A stretch of 64,000 nucleotides of DNA from Symbiodinium sp. CCMP2592 (Eukaryota; Sar; Dinophyceae; Suessiales; Symbiodiniaceae), in NCBI GenBank assembly GCA_905221615.1, contig CAJNDT010006014.1, forward strand, positions 62,001-126,000. Direction: 5' to 3'. Below the pieces are notes generated by a model that saw only the letters and a program-made list of their open reading frames with translations, was not told the origin of the DNA and did not search any database. The translations under genes and the position numbers were made by a program. Numbering within the stretch: position 1 is the stretch's first letter; the number at the start of each line of letters is the position of its first letter. Positions 34,341 to 46,408 of this stretch are shown here, piece after piece.

Positions 34341-35693
34341 AAACCGAGAAGCCCTCGGCCCTAGACCCAAAACCGGAACCGTGGGAACCGGCGGAGCTGG
34401 CAGTTGGCTCGAGCTGTTTCCTTGGAGAGCCGTCAGGACTTCGGTTTGCTTCCAGGGTTTTATATCCGGGGCCTTAGTTCAACACTTGGAGCAGGATATG
34501 GACTCCTTGGCCTTAACATGGCTTAATTTAAGAAGGGCCTTAGCTTAGGCCTTAATCTAACGATTGCAATGGGGTTTCCGCATTTTCATTTTCAACAGTG
34601 CACGCTATATAGGTACTATAGAGGGATAATGGCCTCATTCGAGGAAGTGGGACGTTGAACTCTAAGGTTTGGGGCGTTGTTGGGGCAGATTTTTGCCAGA
34701 TGGGCGTTGTCTCTCTGTCTGCAGCGGCTGGTTGTCGATCTGGCTGGATGCAAAGGTTCTAGGATTACGTGGCAAGGGGCCCTCTTTCGAGAGACTCGTA
34801 GTTCCTGTGCTGGCTCATGCTCAGATTCCGGAGGACCACTCCGCAGGAAATGCTCTGCAGACCCCTTGTCCTTGCGGCGGCGAGATTTCAAGACCTGCAT
34901 CTCAAGCCACTAGCCAGCAGGAAACATGAAAAAATCTCTGCCACTAGAACCCTGAAGCCGACCTGACCCCAGGGCCCTGGCGGCTGAGTCGCATCAGACC
35001 ATCCTCCTCGGGAGAGAGCGAGAGGAAATGACGGCGGAAAGGTCGAAGAGCCTGTTGGCTTTCAGGCCGCTTTCTGTCTAATATGAAGGCAGGAAGAGTT
35101 GATTGGAAACAACCCTTGTCCTCCCGAACTTATTTTCATAACGATAGCAGAATCGACCCCAAATGCCTGCTCCAAAGTGTTAAGGGCCCTATACTGACGG
35201 GCTGAGAGAAGCACAGGAGTCGCGAGGGTTTCTGGAACGGCTACTGGCGGTCTTAGCCAGCAGCGGTATGGAGATGCAAGTACACAACAAAGCACGATCC
35301 CGAAACAAACCTTACAGTGCTCGGGAGAACACAGCTTGAGCTGATGAACAAAGCCAAAACAAACCCAAAAGATCCATGCTCACGAACGGATTAGAAGCTT
35401 CCCCCCGGCTCCTGCGAGGCAGGAAGGCGCCCAGCGTTCAGCTTCGGCCCTTGCAGGGAGACAAGGCTCGGGCGTGTACTTGCTGCCGGTGATCTAAGAT
35501 GAGGTTCCTTGAGCGGTGCTCCGGTGAACTCGTCTATGATGCTTCTTAGCTCCAAGTCGTCGTTTTCCCGGCATCATAACGACCAGCACTACTTACATAA
35601 CTTCTCGACGACGACCTCCGGCACCAGTACTTCTTGTCACTGTTGTAGTGACTCACCAAGTGCTGCTGCCATTCCGGCAACTGCTGCACGCCT
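34341..35693. other. Stretch without a recognised gene
   Basis: AT-rich segment with CCTTA words at 34450-34625. A minus-strand frame at 35062-35250 has plausible codon choice but no domain. Confidence 0.3.
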
Positions 35694-35757
35694 CCTGCTG
35701 CTGCCACTGCTGCTCCTGCTCCTGCTCCTGCTACTGCAACTGCTGCTGCTACTGCTG

Positions 35758-35812
<55 letters not shown>

Positions 35813-35862
35813 CGCTACCGCGACGGCTACTCCTGCGGCTACTGCTACTGCTGCTGGTACAG
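35694..35862. repeat. TGC/(TAC)n trinucleotide array
   Basis: CTGCTGCTCC variants pass into TAC units and then CGCTAC/GGCTAC variants. Confidence 0.9.
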
Positions 35863-36075
35863 GCTACCGATGACGACTTCTACTACAGCAATCCAGCACG
35901 CATCTCAATGCTAATGGCCTTCTTCCGGCCGCACCGTGTTCTCATCCACCGCGGCTTTGTCTGCGCACATCCATGAGTTCAAAGGCTCTGCCGAAGACTC
36001 CGTACCAGTAGCCGAGTAGCTATGATTCAAAAGCTCTCGAACAAATGTCACCGCGGAACATTCTCCAAAATATAG

Positions 36076-36510
36076 AGACGAGGGTCACTGAGGCGCTTAT
36101 CTGAGCTAAGACATTGCAACCAAGTATTGCAACCACTGAAGCGCCATGTCTTTCGGCGAGTGGCCCAAGGAGCGGTTTTCCTACTCGTCAAGTTCGCTCC
36201 AGGAGACAACTTCTGTTTCCAGATGAAGAGCTTCCATGAGCACATCCTGCATGCTTGGCCACACTGTGACGCCGGATGCGCAACTTTCGACCTGAAGCTC
36301 CTGGCATCCTGGTTAGACATGTTAGAACGATCCCCATGCTTATCACAATTCACGATCATTACCGATGGTGTCAGCATAGCATTCCACCGGGGACTTGGGG
36401 CACGGGATGCTCGGACACTACAGTCTAGAGCTGCGTGGTTGAAACAAAGGATCGGTCCTGCCAGGCGGCCGCATGCACACGCACATCGACCCTTCCTTTT
36501 TCTAACCTAA
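36076..36510 (+). CDS. Possible coding exon, unrecognised
   Basis: The plus strand is open from a stop at 36073 to 36510 with dinoflagellate-like codon choice (AAG, TTC, GAC, CTG). It includes KRHVFRRVAQGAVFLLVKFA and LDMLERSPCLSQFTIITDG. There is no ATG before residue MKSFHEH, so an upstream exon would be needed. No domain is recognised. Confidence 0.22.
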   Translation, partial: RRGSLRRLSELRHCNQVLQPLKRHVFRRVAQGAVFLLVKFAPGDNFCFQMKSFHEHILHAWPHCDAGCATFDLKLLASWLDMLERSPCLSQFTIITDGVSIAFHRGLGARDARTLQSRAAWLKQRIGPARRPHAHAHRPFLFLT

Positions 36511-38502
36511 CCGAAAGCAATTGAACCTACACGGGGGAATGTCTCCATATCTCCAGGCGAAAAAAGTGTCCACGCGAAATGTGTCATATGCTCAGGCACC
36601 CAACAACCCCGGACAAATCCCTTCTGAGCCATCCGGAAGGCCTTCCGGACACAGGCTTGAGAGTGACGGGGGCAATGGTCCAGCACCGCCTGATCTTGGC
36701 TGGCGGCGGTGGTCGAACTTTTCAATGAACCATCGGGACCATTTGGGCGAGGAAAGCAAAACATCTGCACTGCGCGAACGAACCAAGATACCCCTTATTC
36801 TAACAACATGAGGCAGTGGAAACAGCCCGAGATCTGGAAACAGTCAAGATTTTTGCTTCTCACACTGGCACAAGGAGAGCATTTAGCGTTGCAGGATGTT
36901 GCAGGTTAGCGGCGCCTGTGGGTTCAACGTTTTAAGGTTGCGGTGCTCACACTCGGACAATCCAGGCGAGGCAGATTAGGTGAGAGGTTGTTGTCTTAAC
37001 CTTAGAAAATATTTCAATCGCACGATGCTACAATCCCTGCGCGGGTCCGAGAATGCCTCCTCGCCATGCGGTCCGGTCGCGAGGCATGGCCAAGGCAATC
37101 ACTTCGAACCCAGGCGACGGAGGTGGTCTTGTTCATCGGTTCTTTTGTCGCAGGGGTTTACAACTCGGACTCTGCCAGATGAGGTCTACCTCCGGAATAC
37201 ATATTAAACCGCACCACGAAGCGTCGCTTAGTGTTTTCATGTCGGGATCTGGCATCTCCACCCTCCAGTTGTGTACAGAATTTGTGAAACTGCGAGGCAC
37301 TATGTCACTGTGGCATTGTGAGCTTCTTCGAGTCTTCGTTCGGGTCACGGTCATCCTCCGCGACAACCTCTCACGTCAGCTGGGCCGTGCGACGTCGGCG
37401 TTGTCCTGCCTCCTTCCGACCTCTTACCGGAGAATACCGAGGCGAGATGGCTGGTCTTCTCGAGGCCCTCGTGATGAGTCGCTGTCAGTCTTCGAGTCTT
37501 CGCTGCTCCACGGACTTCATTGTGCCATGCCATGCGCCGCTGCGGTGCAGCACAGCCCAATCTTCATCCTCTTGTCCTTCGTCCTTGGCTGCGCGCCCCA
37601 GGCCCCCAGGCCTCTTTCGAAACCCCCCTGTTTGGGCATCGGTCATACGCCCCAGGGCCCGCTCCTCCGCTCTGCTTCCAGAAGGCCCGCTCCTCCGCTC
37701 TCTGCTCCTCGCCTGCGAGGCTTGTTGCAGGGAGACTAATACTCGAGTTTCTTTTGGGCTTGCAGACTACGGTGCTGTCGGGTTCAGAGCTAAGGGCTCG
37801 CAGGACGCTTGAGGGTTGGGTCGCTGGGCTTGGAGACATAAGGATAACGGGCAAACAAGTAGATTGCACGGAGAAATCACGATTTTGAGGCACGTGCAAG
37901 CACCAGTGACTCCCTGGAAGTGGCAGAATCGCATCACCACTTGTCTGCTGATGGTTCGACAGCACCTAACCCAAAATCCCCAAGAAAGCTCGAAGCGAAA
38001 TTATGATTCTGCCAGAGCTCCACTACGCTAGTGCCACGGCCCGAAACGCCAAATCGTCTTGCATTCAAGAGCCCCCACGTCTGACTCGAAAATGCAAGCT
38101 TGTGCGGTTGTTGCTGGGATCGTGCTGTGGTATGTCGATGACAGCGACTCATCCTACTGCCACACGACCCAAGACCCACAACCGCTGCAGTTGTAGCTAC
38201 AATTGCATGGCCATTCCCTCCAGGCATCGCTTTTAGTGTACCACTGCTTCAAATTATTTGCCAGACAGGCTGCTGAGACGAAGCCCCAGGTGTGTAAAGA
38301 TCATGCGGCGTGCCACCTCAACTCTGGCTTATGGTCGCGCTGGTTGGATACGAGAAGCCAAAGAAAAGAACGTACGATGATATAAACAACGATAATGATA
38401 TAACTGTGTACTCCATGTAAGGACAACATCAAGAAGGCATGTGTTTGATTGAGCTGGAGTCACGCACTATAACTACACGTACCACTGCTCTTTCTTGAAG
38501 GA
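36511..38502. other. Stretch without a recognised gene
   Basis: Long overlapping plus-strand frames at 37053-37812 (up to 228 codons) have no domain. A small tandem repeat of GCCCGCTCCTCCGCTCT lies at about 37658-37700. Confidence 0.3.
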
Positions 38503-38642
38503 GCAGCAGCAGCAGTAGCAGTAGCAGTAGCAGTAGCAGTAGCAGTAGCAGTAGCAGTAGCAGTAGCAGTAGCAGTAGGAGTAGGAGTAGGAGTAGGAGT
38601 AGGAGTAGGAGTAGGAGTAGGAGTAGGAGTAGGAGTAGGAGC

Positions 38643-38687
<45 letters not shown>

Positions 38688-38781
38688 CGTACTAGTAGTA
38701 GTACTAGTAGTAGTAGTAGTAGTAGTAGTAGCAGTAGTAGTAGTAGTAGAAGTAGTAGTAGTCGTACTAGTAGTACTAGTG

Positions 38782-38833
<52 letters not shown>

Positions 38834-38853
38834 CACTAGTAGTACTAGTAGTA

Positions 38854-38928
<75 letters not shown>

Positions 38929-38958
38929 AAAGTAGTAGTACAAGTACTAGTAGTACAG
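38503..38958. repeat. Three-zone (AGCAGT)n, (AGGAGT)n, (AGT)n array
   Basis: 38508-38577 is built of AGCAGT, 38578-38642 of AGGAGT, and the rest to 38958 of AGT with rare ACTAGT and GAAGT variants. The leucine, threonine or valine-only frames are repeat artefacts. Confidence 0.95.
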
Positions 38959-39221
38959 TGTGCGGGGAGAGAGGTCCGGTATTCGACCAAGGTAGTACGG
39001 TCAATCTTGCAATCTGGCTTTTGCAAGGGGGTTCAAAATTGAAGGCCAAGCTTGCCCAAGAACCAGTTGCACCACTGTAACTTGCACCACTTGCACCACC
39101 TGGGGGTGAGGGGGGGCAGTCTTGCCAGTCTTGCCGGTGCAAGTGGTGCAAGATTAGCAATCCATTGCAAAATTTTAGAACTCTTGCTCCCAAACAGAAC
39201 GCTTCGTTTCCCAACACAATG

Positions 39222-39268
39222 TAGTAGAAGTGGTAGTAGTTGTAGTAGCAGGAGTAGTAGTAGTAGTA

Positions 39269-39320
<52 letters not shown>

Positions 39321-39645
39321 CAGTAGCAGTAGCAGTAGCAGTAGCAGTAGTAGTAGAAGTAGTAGTAGTAGTAGCTGTAGTAGCAGTAGTAGTTGTTGTT
39401 GTTGTTGCTGTTGCAGTGGTAGTAGCGGCAGGAGTGGTAGTAGTGGTAGTGGCGGCAGTAGTGGTAGCAGTGGTAGTAGGGTAGTAGGTGGCAGTAGTAG
39501 TCGTCGTCGTCGTAGTGCGACTACGACTACGACTACTACTACTACTACTACTACTACCACTACCACTACCACTACTAATACTACGACGACTGCTACTGCT
39601 AGTGCTAAGGCTACTACTACGTCCGCGACGACTACTACTACTGCT
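39222..39645. repeat. (GTA)n array that flips to (TAC)n: large inverted repeat
   Basis: GTA/GTAGTAGCA units run to about 39515, then GTCGTCGTCGTAGTGCGACT marks the turning point, and TAC/CGA units continue to about 39645. The right arm is the reverse complement of the left. Confidence 0.9.
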
Positions 39646-40514
39646 ACAAGTAGTTTGTGTCACCCACATGGCACGGCTCTGACGTTAGTTGCTGCAACAA
39701 TGAGCTTGTTATCAAATGACAAAACAATCAAATCTACCGGGTTAGGAAATGACGTGAAATGCGTGGGCAGCGTGCGCAAATGCCCGCAGACGTTCGCGTG
39801 CGTGTGCGAAAGGCGCGGGCCCACCCCCTGGTCTGAATCGTATGTCTTCAAATGGGGCAAGCGAAAACGGAACTCCACAAGTCGCGCGGGGGAAAACAAT
39901 CTTCCATTGCCGTCACAGGGAAGCGAATTCCACGGCATTCTAGTCAAGCAAGCTGGGAAGGAATTCCACACGTTTCGCGTCGTTCGAATCGGCCAAGCGA
40001 AGGGAGGAACTCCGCAGGACGAGTGTCGCCATGTTCAAGTCGGGAACCTCACAAGAGCGTGGGATGGTTGTGGCTTTAGGAAGATTATCAAGCATAATAT
40101 TAATGGAAAAATCCTCACAGCTAAATTAGCTAATTAGATCAAAAACACAAAGAAAATGCATTTATATGAAGAAATCCCGTGAAAGCAGCATCAATTACTT
40201 ATCGAAATAAAAAGCTGCAAAAAAAACCTTAGTTTTCTCCATGAAAATTAAGCCGGACTTTGATGCGCAGCAGCAGTACCCTGGAGACAAAGAAGTAAGT
40301 AGGAAAGTACAATCAAGTTGACGTGAGGGAACATGTCCACGCAGTTTCGGCGTAGACTTACACAATCGCCCAAAACCGACAGATCGGGAAGGCCTCAGTC
40401 GCTTTGCGCACGACATCAGCTCCAAGATCATGTTGCATGGAGGTTCAAAAGATGCAACTTCTGTCAATGTTGCCGTATTCACACAACGTGAGGGATACCT
40501 GAACATACCTGAAT
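39646..40514. other. Stretch between trinucleotide arrays, nothing recognised
   Basis: GAATTCCAC/GGAATTCC words recur at about 39870-39970. No gene is recognised. Confidence 0.35.
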
Positions 40515-40652
40515 CGTCGTAGTAGTAGTAGTAGTCGTCGTAGTAGGAGGAGTAGCAGTTGTTGTTGATGTGGTTGTTGATGTTGTTGTTCTTGTTGTTG
40601 TTGATACTGTCGTTGTGAAGTAACAGAAGTAGTCGTCGCCGTAGCAGTGCAC

Positions 40653-40704
<52 letters not shown>

Positions 40705-40711
40705 TTTGCAC

Positions 40712-40795
<84 letters not shown>

Positions 40796-40796
40796 A

Positions 40797-40844
<48 letters not shown>

Positions 40845-40849
40845 CAGGC

Positions 40850-40882
<33 letters not shown>

Positions 40883-41130
40883 CGCAGTGGGCGTCGTCGC
40901 CGTAGTGGTGCACTAGTAGTAGTAGTCGTAGTAGTAGTAGTAGTCGTCGCAGTGGTAGTGGCAGTGGCAGTGGTAGCAGCAGGGGTCATAGTCGCAGTCG
41001 TCGTAGTAGGAGTAGGTGTACGAGTAGGAGTAAGAGTAGGAGTAGTAGTAGGAGGTAGAAGCAGCAGCAGTAGTCGTGGTAGTAGTAGTGGTAGTAGTAG
41101 TAGTAGTAGTGCACTAATACAAGTAGTAGT
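40515..41130. repeat. (GTA)n array with TTG and GTC variants
   Basis: About 600 bases of GTA units with TTGTTG, GTCGTC and GGAGTA zones. Two blocks carry CCGTAG(C/T)(A/G)GTGCACTAG near 40640 and 40900, suggesting an internal duplication. Confidence 0.95.
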
Positions 41131-41778
41131 AGCAGCAGCAGGAGCAAAACTGTTGTGGCGGCGGTGGTGCCTGTTGCTGTTGCTGGCTTTTAGTTGTTAG
41201 TTGTTGCTGCGGCAGTAAGCGTACGAGCAGGAGTGGGAGCAGGATTTCGATGCTGTTGTAGGCAGGTCCCGAATAGCAGGACGATGTGGGTCTCGTCATG
41301 TCTCGTCACAGTCTTCGTCAAACCAAAGGCTCAACAGCATCAAACTCGGGAAAACCACGCATGTTGTCTCAGCACAAACAGGCCGCAGCCCAAAGCGTAG
41401 CTGATCTCAGAAGGTTTCCTGGGATGGTTGGACACCTGCATAACCTTCGGGATCTTTACCCTGCTCGAGTTAGCTGCGCGGTGAAGAAGTTGGTGTCATG
41501 GCGCCACTGCCGTCGTAGATGGCCGAGTCGGCTCGTCACCGGTGCTGAGCTTCTCCTGCAAAACGCAACTCGTTGTTCGAATCATTGTCTTCGCCACTAC
41601 TACTATTCATAGCGGCAGTAAGCTTGCAGATCCTTGCGCTAATGAACAATGTTCTTACTCTTTGCTCTCTCTTCTGATTCTTACAACCACTACAGAAACG
41701 TCACACTGTCGCTATGATTGATACGGTTGCTATTGTCGTTTGCACTACTACCAAGAAAATGATTGTCCGGTATGATCA
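41131..41778. other. Stretch without a recognised gene
   Basis: Open plus-strand frames to 41612 lack domains. Confidence 0.3.
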
Positions 41779-42195
41779 TTGTTGTTGTTGTTGTTGTTGT
41801 TGCTGGCGTTGCTGCTGCTCTTGCTGTAGCTGGGGCTGAGCCCGCAGGTTCGCCTGTGGCTTTTGCAGTTGCTACTGCTGCTGCTGCTGCTGTTGATGTT
41901 TCTGTGGCTGTTGCTGGCATTGCTGTGTTGCTGTTGCTGCCGTTGCTGTTGTCGTCGTTGTCTCTTTCACGATTTCGTTGTTGTTGCCGTTGTGGTTGAT
42001 GTGTCGTTGACGCTGCCTTGTTGCTATTGCACTGTTTGTTGCTGTTGGTGTTGTCGATGTTGTCGTCGTCGTGGCCTTGGTTGTGGTTGTGCGTGTTCTT
42101 GTGGCTGTTGTCGCTGTTGCTGGTGGTGTTGTGGCGCTGTTGTTATGGTTCTTGTTGTCGTCGTCAGCATCGTCGTCTTTGTTGTCGGCAGCGGT
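41779..42195. repeat. TTG/CTG/GTTGTC-rich trinucleotide tract
   Basis: GTT, GCT and GTC trinucleotides dominate for about 400 bases without an exact period. A GGATGGATGG-type run follows at 42231-42255. Confidence 0.8.
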
Positions 42196-42500
42196 GGTGG
42201 CGTTGTGAACGTCTGAACGAACGGATGCGTGCATGGATGGATGGGTGGATGGAGTGCAATAAGATGAAATGGGAGTCGAAAGAAAAACAAGTGTAAGATA
42301 AACAAATTAAGCAAAGAAGGAAACAAACATGCTTTCACGGATGAGTGCATACATGCATGAAGGCATGAGTGAACGAATGAATGGTTGCTGCGCTTGTACT
42401 GATGTAAAAACTGAAACTGTGGCGCTGGAACATAGGAAGACGGAACACGACAGCAGCATGAATTTGCTGACTGGCTCGCAGTCAGCACCGTTCAAGCTTG

Positions 42501-43089
42501 TCAGCCGAAAATGCAGGTGGCTCCGTTGGAGAAAGTTTTTTTTGCATCCATGTCTCTGACGCTAGCCGGGTTAAGCCAACAGGTGCGCAGCATGATCACC
42601 GAATCCAGGTCTGACAACAGTTCATCGCACAGAATGTTGAAAGTACTAACCTGAGCCTCATACACCCCACTGCTTACGTTGACGAGAGAAGCAAAGGCAG
42701 GGTAGTCGCCACGAACCATTGAAAGGGAAATAGTCCGCGCCTGACCGCCTTCTACTTCATCAAGTCACAGAGCTTTCAGATAGCATGTGTCAGTCCGGGC
42801 TACAGATGAACAAGCTAGGGACGACTTGCAGGACAGTGTACTGGCATCTACCCCACATACAGTGACTAAGGTCCGTTGGAGCTGCCGACCTAAACCACCT
42901 CGGTAAGCCTTTGCCCCTTAAACCTACGAAGCCCTCAGGTTCCTCCAATTCGTCCTCTGGGGTGCAGGTGAGGGCCAACGCAGACTCCTCGGTGAAACCG
43001 CACGAGGGCAAAACATGGTCGTGAAATGTCGATAATGAAGTGTCCTCTACTGCCCACGACAATGATGAGGGCGACGTCGGCATTGGCAT
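42501..43089 (-). CDS. Coding-like minus-strand segments, unrecognised
   Basis: Two ATG-started frames have convincing composition: 43089-42790 (MPMPTSPSSLSWAVEDTSLS and on; acidic stretch CTPEDELEEPEGFVGL) and 42719-42501 (MVRGDYPAFASLVN, then donor-like GTAAGC, and CDELLSDLDSVIMLRTCWLN). They may be exons of one gene, but no join was found that fits both. No domain is recognised. Confidence 0.25.
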
Positions 43090-43773
43090 GATGATGATAC
43101 TGCTGGTGCTGGTGATGCAAAGGCAACAGAAGAAGCATCCGGAGATGCGGCGGCGGCAGCAGCATCGAACGTGCTACTTCGGTTGCTGCTGCTGGTACAA
43201 AGCATCACAATGGAAAGAAACTTGTACTTTGCAAACGTGCCAGTTATGGCAACTGCCAATCGCAGTTACGCGTCTCGAAGATACACCTCCCGTGACTATG
43301 ACGACTATGCGAGCTGGCACACTCATGTACGGAAGAACTCACACTTTGCAATTCTCTCTCAGCCCCAACCGTCCTCATCGTTAGCAATTGGTTTGCTGTT
43401 CTCGTGCGTGGACGGCAAAGGTACCTCTCGGCTTGGGGACCGTGATCCTGAATCTTTGTTTTTGCTACGGGACCGGATCTTTTGAAACCCAAAACCTCAA
43501 ACCGGTCTAGGATGCTTTTTGCCATCCGCGACTCGGTCTTGGGAAGCCCTTGGCTGGCTTTAGCCTCTGAAGTGATCTCCCTTTTGTGAATTCCTGACAC
43601 GGAGTGATCCTAACACAGAGCCTCAGAACAGGATCCTGTGATCCTTATGCTCGGGACCCCCGTAAATTTCTGACACCACCATTTCCGATGAACTGCCTGG
43701 CTGTGCAGTCAACATCTACCCAGAACGTATGGGAAACTTACTACATATACAAGATTTAACATCTAGTCACTAG

Positions 43774-44574
43774 TCATGCACTATAGGAGGGAAGTAGTCT
43801 TTGCATAAGGTCACGGCCGAATGATCTCGAGAATGACTGTGACAGGTACATAGCTCTCTTAAACATCACTGCCAACAAACCTGAATCCTTGAGCCCCTCG
43901 CACTGGGCCTCCGTCTGAGCACGTTGGGAGCCAGCTGTCCCACTTCGGCGCCTGCCGTCGGTCGTCAGAAATCCCCGGCTACACCTTCTGCCACGCCACC
44001 CGTATCTTGCTTGCTTGTTCGGAACTGGATGAAACCCAGATGCTATAGATACCCTGTAATACCTATGCCAACTTGCACCAGCTTGAGACAATCCTTGGGG
44101 TACCGGGTATTGAACCAGGACAAGCTGCATCACGCCAAAAGGGAGTCGTTTGGCACCAGAGCCGTTTTCGAGCTGAAACCTACCTACCGAGAAAAGGTCT
44201 TCATCGAGAAGGAAACGAAAAAAGCCTCGACGTGACATCAGTATCAACCCAAGAGAGCGAAACCAATCCGACAATTCTGCAGTACAGGTCAAGCTCTTGT
44301 GAACGTTCTGACCCGGCACCAAAAGGCATGTCCTAGGTCTCTGTAGCTTCGGAAGCTTTTCATATTTGAAGCCGATCGAAATAGACAACTTGAAACAACA
44401 CATGGCTTACTTACGACTGGAATACAAAACCTCATTCTCCTTGACATTCTCAGCCTGAAAGCCCCTTCAACATACCAAGAAACATCCGCTGCAAACCAGA
44501 AGAACTCGAAACAAGAGGCTTGCGCTGAATCATGAACCGAACTCCCCACAACCCGGCCTACCTGAAAGGTACAT
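43774..44574 (-). CDS. Unrecognised gene, at least two exons
   Basis: A 209-codon frame from ATG 44403 to 43774 is extended by splicing. An upstream exon 44574-44415 follows TACCTTTCAG (VGRVVGSSVHDSAQASCFEF and on) and ends at the consensus donor GTC|GTAAGT. The acceptor GCTACAG|AGACC at 44341 joins it in frame to RPRTCLLVPGQNVHKSLTC of the long frame, removing a 74-bp intron. The rest is basic, with RRGFFRFLLDEDLFSVGRF. The stop falls in CCTATAGTGCATGA, close to an ACTATAGGAGG word like the end of family B elements. No domain is recognised, and a spurious long frame cannot be excluded. Confidence 0.35.
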
Positions 44575-44789
44575 CAGGTACATCTCATAAATCCCAAGCA
44601 CCTCTAAGCCCTAAACAACCCTAAACTGCCCTGAAGGCCGCCACCCTCCCTGGCTCCCTGCCTGGCCGCACGCAGCAAAAGCAAAGCCCCCAGAGCCGCC
44701 GCGCCCAGGCCGAGCAACCGCAGCATCGCCAGAAAAGCGCCGAACATGGGTATAGTATACACAAGTAGGGTCTTAAACAGCATCTTACA

Positions 44790-44792
<3 letters not shown>

Positions 44793-44822
<30 letters not shown>
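44793..44822. repeat. (CT)n microsatellite
   Basis: A pure CT run of 30 bases. Confidence 0.95.
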
Positions 44823-44825
<3 letters not shown>

Positions 44826-45020
44826 TGTGCTCATTAAGACTCGAAATGCATGTTATAGTATGTTATGTTCAGAACACTGAAACCAATGTGAAATTCTCAA
44901 GGCCCAAAGCCCCAAGGCCGCGAGTGCCCAAATCTTAAGGCTTGGAATCCGACCGCGGCAAATGCTCCAAATCACCTACGTAAACAGTTGATGTTCACTT
45001 GATGCTTGCTCATCCAGAAA

Positions 45021-45314
45021 ATGATAGAAAACTCGATTTCCATCCACTCATCTGAGGCTAGCCGCTGCGTAAATAGTGTGGAAGTTGAGTGCCCCAGGTG
45101 CGCTTTCGTGCTAAGTTGGGATCTGCGAACAGGCCAGCAGCAACTAGACGAATCGATCGCCTGCCGTCCGAATGCGACTAATCCTCACCGCCGCCGCATA
45201 CCTGAGCTAGTTATACTTATGGACCTCGATGCTCGACAGTTCTGCTCAGAAGGAAAGACGCCTCCAAAACCACCCACTGCTTCATCCCAGACCCCCTTAA
45301 ACCCTCAAAGTTAA
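45021..45314 (+). CDS. Possible small protein or exon, unrecognised
   Basis: ATG at 45021 (MIENSISIHSSEASRCVNSV and on) gives 97 residues with a CPRC pair and DLRTGQQQLDES. Codon choice is gene-like. There is no domain, and orientation is opposite to the firm genes. Confidence 0.22.
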   Translation: MIENSISIHSSEASRCVNSVEVECPRCAFVLSWDLRTGQQQLDESIACRPNATNPHRRRIPELVILMDLDARQFCSEGKTPPKPPTASSQTPLNPQS

Positions 45315-46408
45315 TTTATCCCTCAACAGGAAAACTTAACCACAAAATACGAAGACCTGATAGGCCCAAAAGTTCTAAAGTCCACAACCGCCCGATGTTT
45401 TTTCGGCCGCCGTGCGCTGAGTCAGAGCCCTTCGCCCTCGGTGCCGGCCTGCATCAAAAAGCAGTGGGGATGTTTCAGTGCTACCGCTGTTGGGCTTTTT
45501 CTATCGCTATCGCCATCCTCGTTGTTTCTCTCTGTCGTTGTCGTTTTGTCGCTGTCGTTGTTGTTGGTTGGTGGTGCAGTGGGGTGGCATTACTGTTGTG
45601 CTTCTTCTTCTCACCATTTAGGGCACCTCTGTTTTTACCCCCGAATATGCAGAAGTGCTCGACGCTAGGGCATCACACAATATTTCGAAACATCCACAAT
45701 ATGCAAACATACGTACAACATGGTATAGAATGCCTAACCAGATACAGCAAGAAAATATGTGAGGTATCGAAACATGACATATGTACACGGAATGCACTAA
45801 AACGACATCTCATATGAGACAGGGTAATAGCTGCAAAAGCTCCTCGTCACAATCTTCAACCGCGCGAGCATCATCTCTGGTGCCCTAGGACCCCCAAAGA
45901 ACAGGATCCTTAAGACGCCAGGAAGAGGGAATGCCAATCTGTGCGTTTATGGGTCCTGCCTGCAACATGCCGGGCGATCGGGCCTCGACCTGCGGCATTG
46001 AATTAGAAAATTGCGGGCTTTCGGTGTGCGGAGGTATAGATAGTATAGGGCAGTATATAGGCGTCTTGATATTATTCTCGATTTGGGATGATCAAGTGTA
46101 ATATTCCGGTTCCCTAGGCCTTCGCATCGTTCTGGAACTCTCGCGGACTTGCAGGGTCTAATCGAATCTCCGAAACAATCAGTCAGTCTCATCAACCAGC
46201 AGAAACCAGTACGGCGTTGAGGAAAAAATGTGCGTGCGGGCGTGTGAGAGGCGCGAGAGTTTCATAGTGTTACATTCTCCCCCTCGAAACTGTTGGGTGC
46301 GGAGTTCAGGGCTTCTGGCGGGGGAGGTATTGGACACATTTTCCTACAAGCGTGCAAGGCACAAGAAGACCATTGCGTGCTCCATGTAACGCTCTGACGC
46401 ATGCGAGG
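45315..46408. other. 3' flank of the polymerase gene, no recognised gene
   Basis: TCGCTGTCGTTG low-complexity sequence lies at 45500-45570. Nothing else is recognised. Confidence 0.4.

Noticed and set aside
37053..37812. Plus-strand frames up to 228 codons
   Set aside because: Two overlapping frames compete, neither shows a domain, and the segment lacks consistent splice signals.
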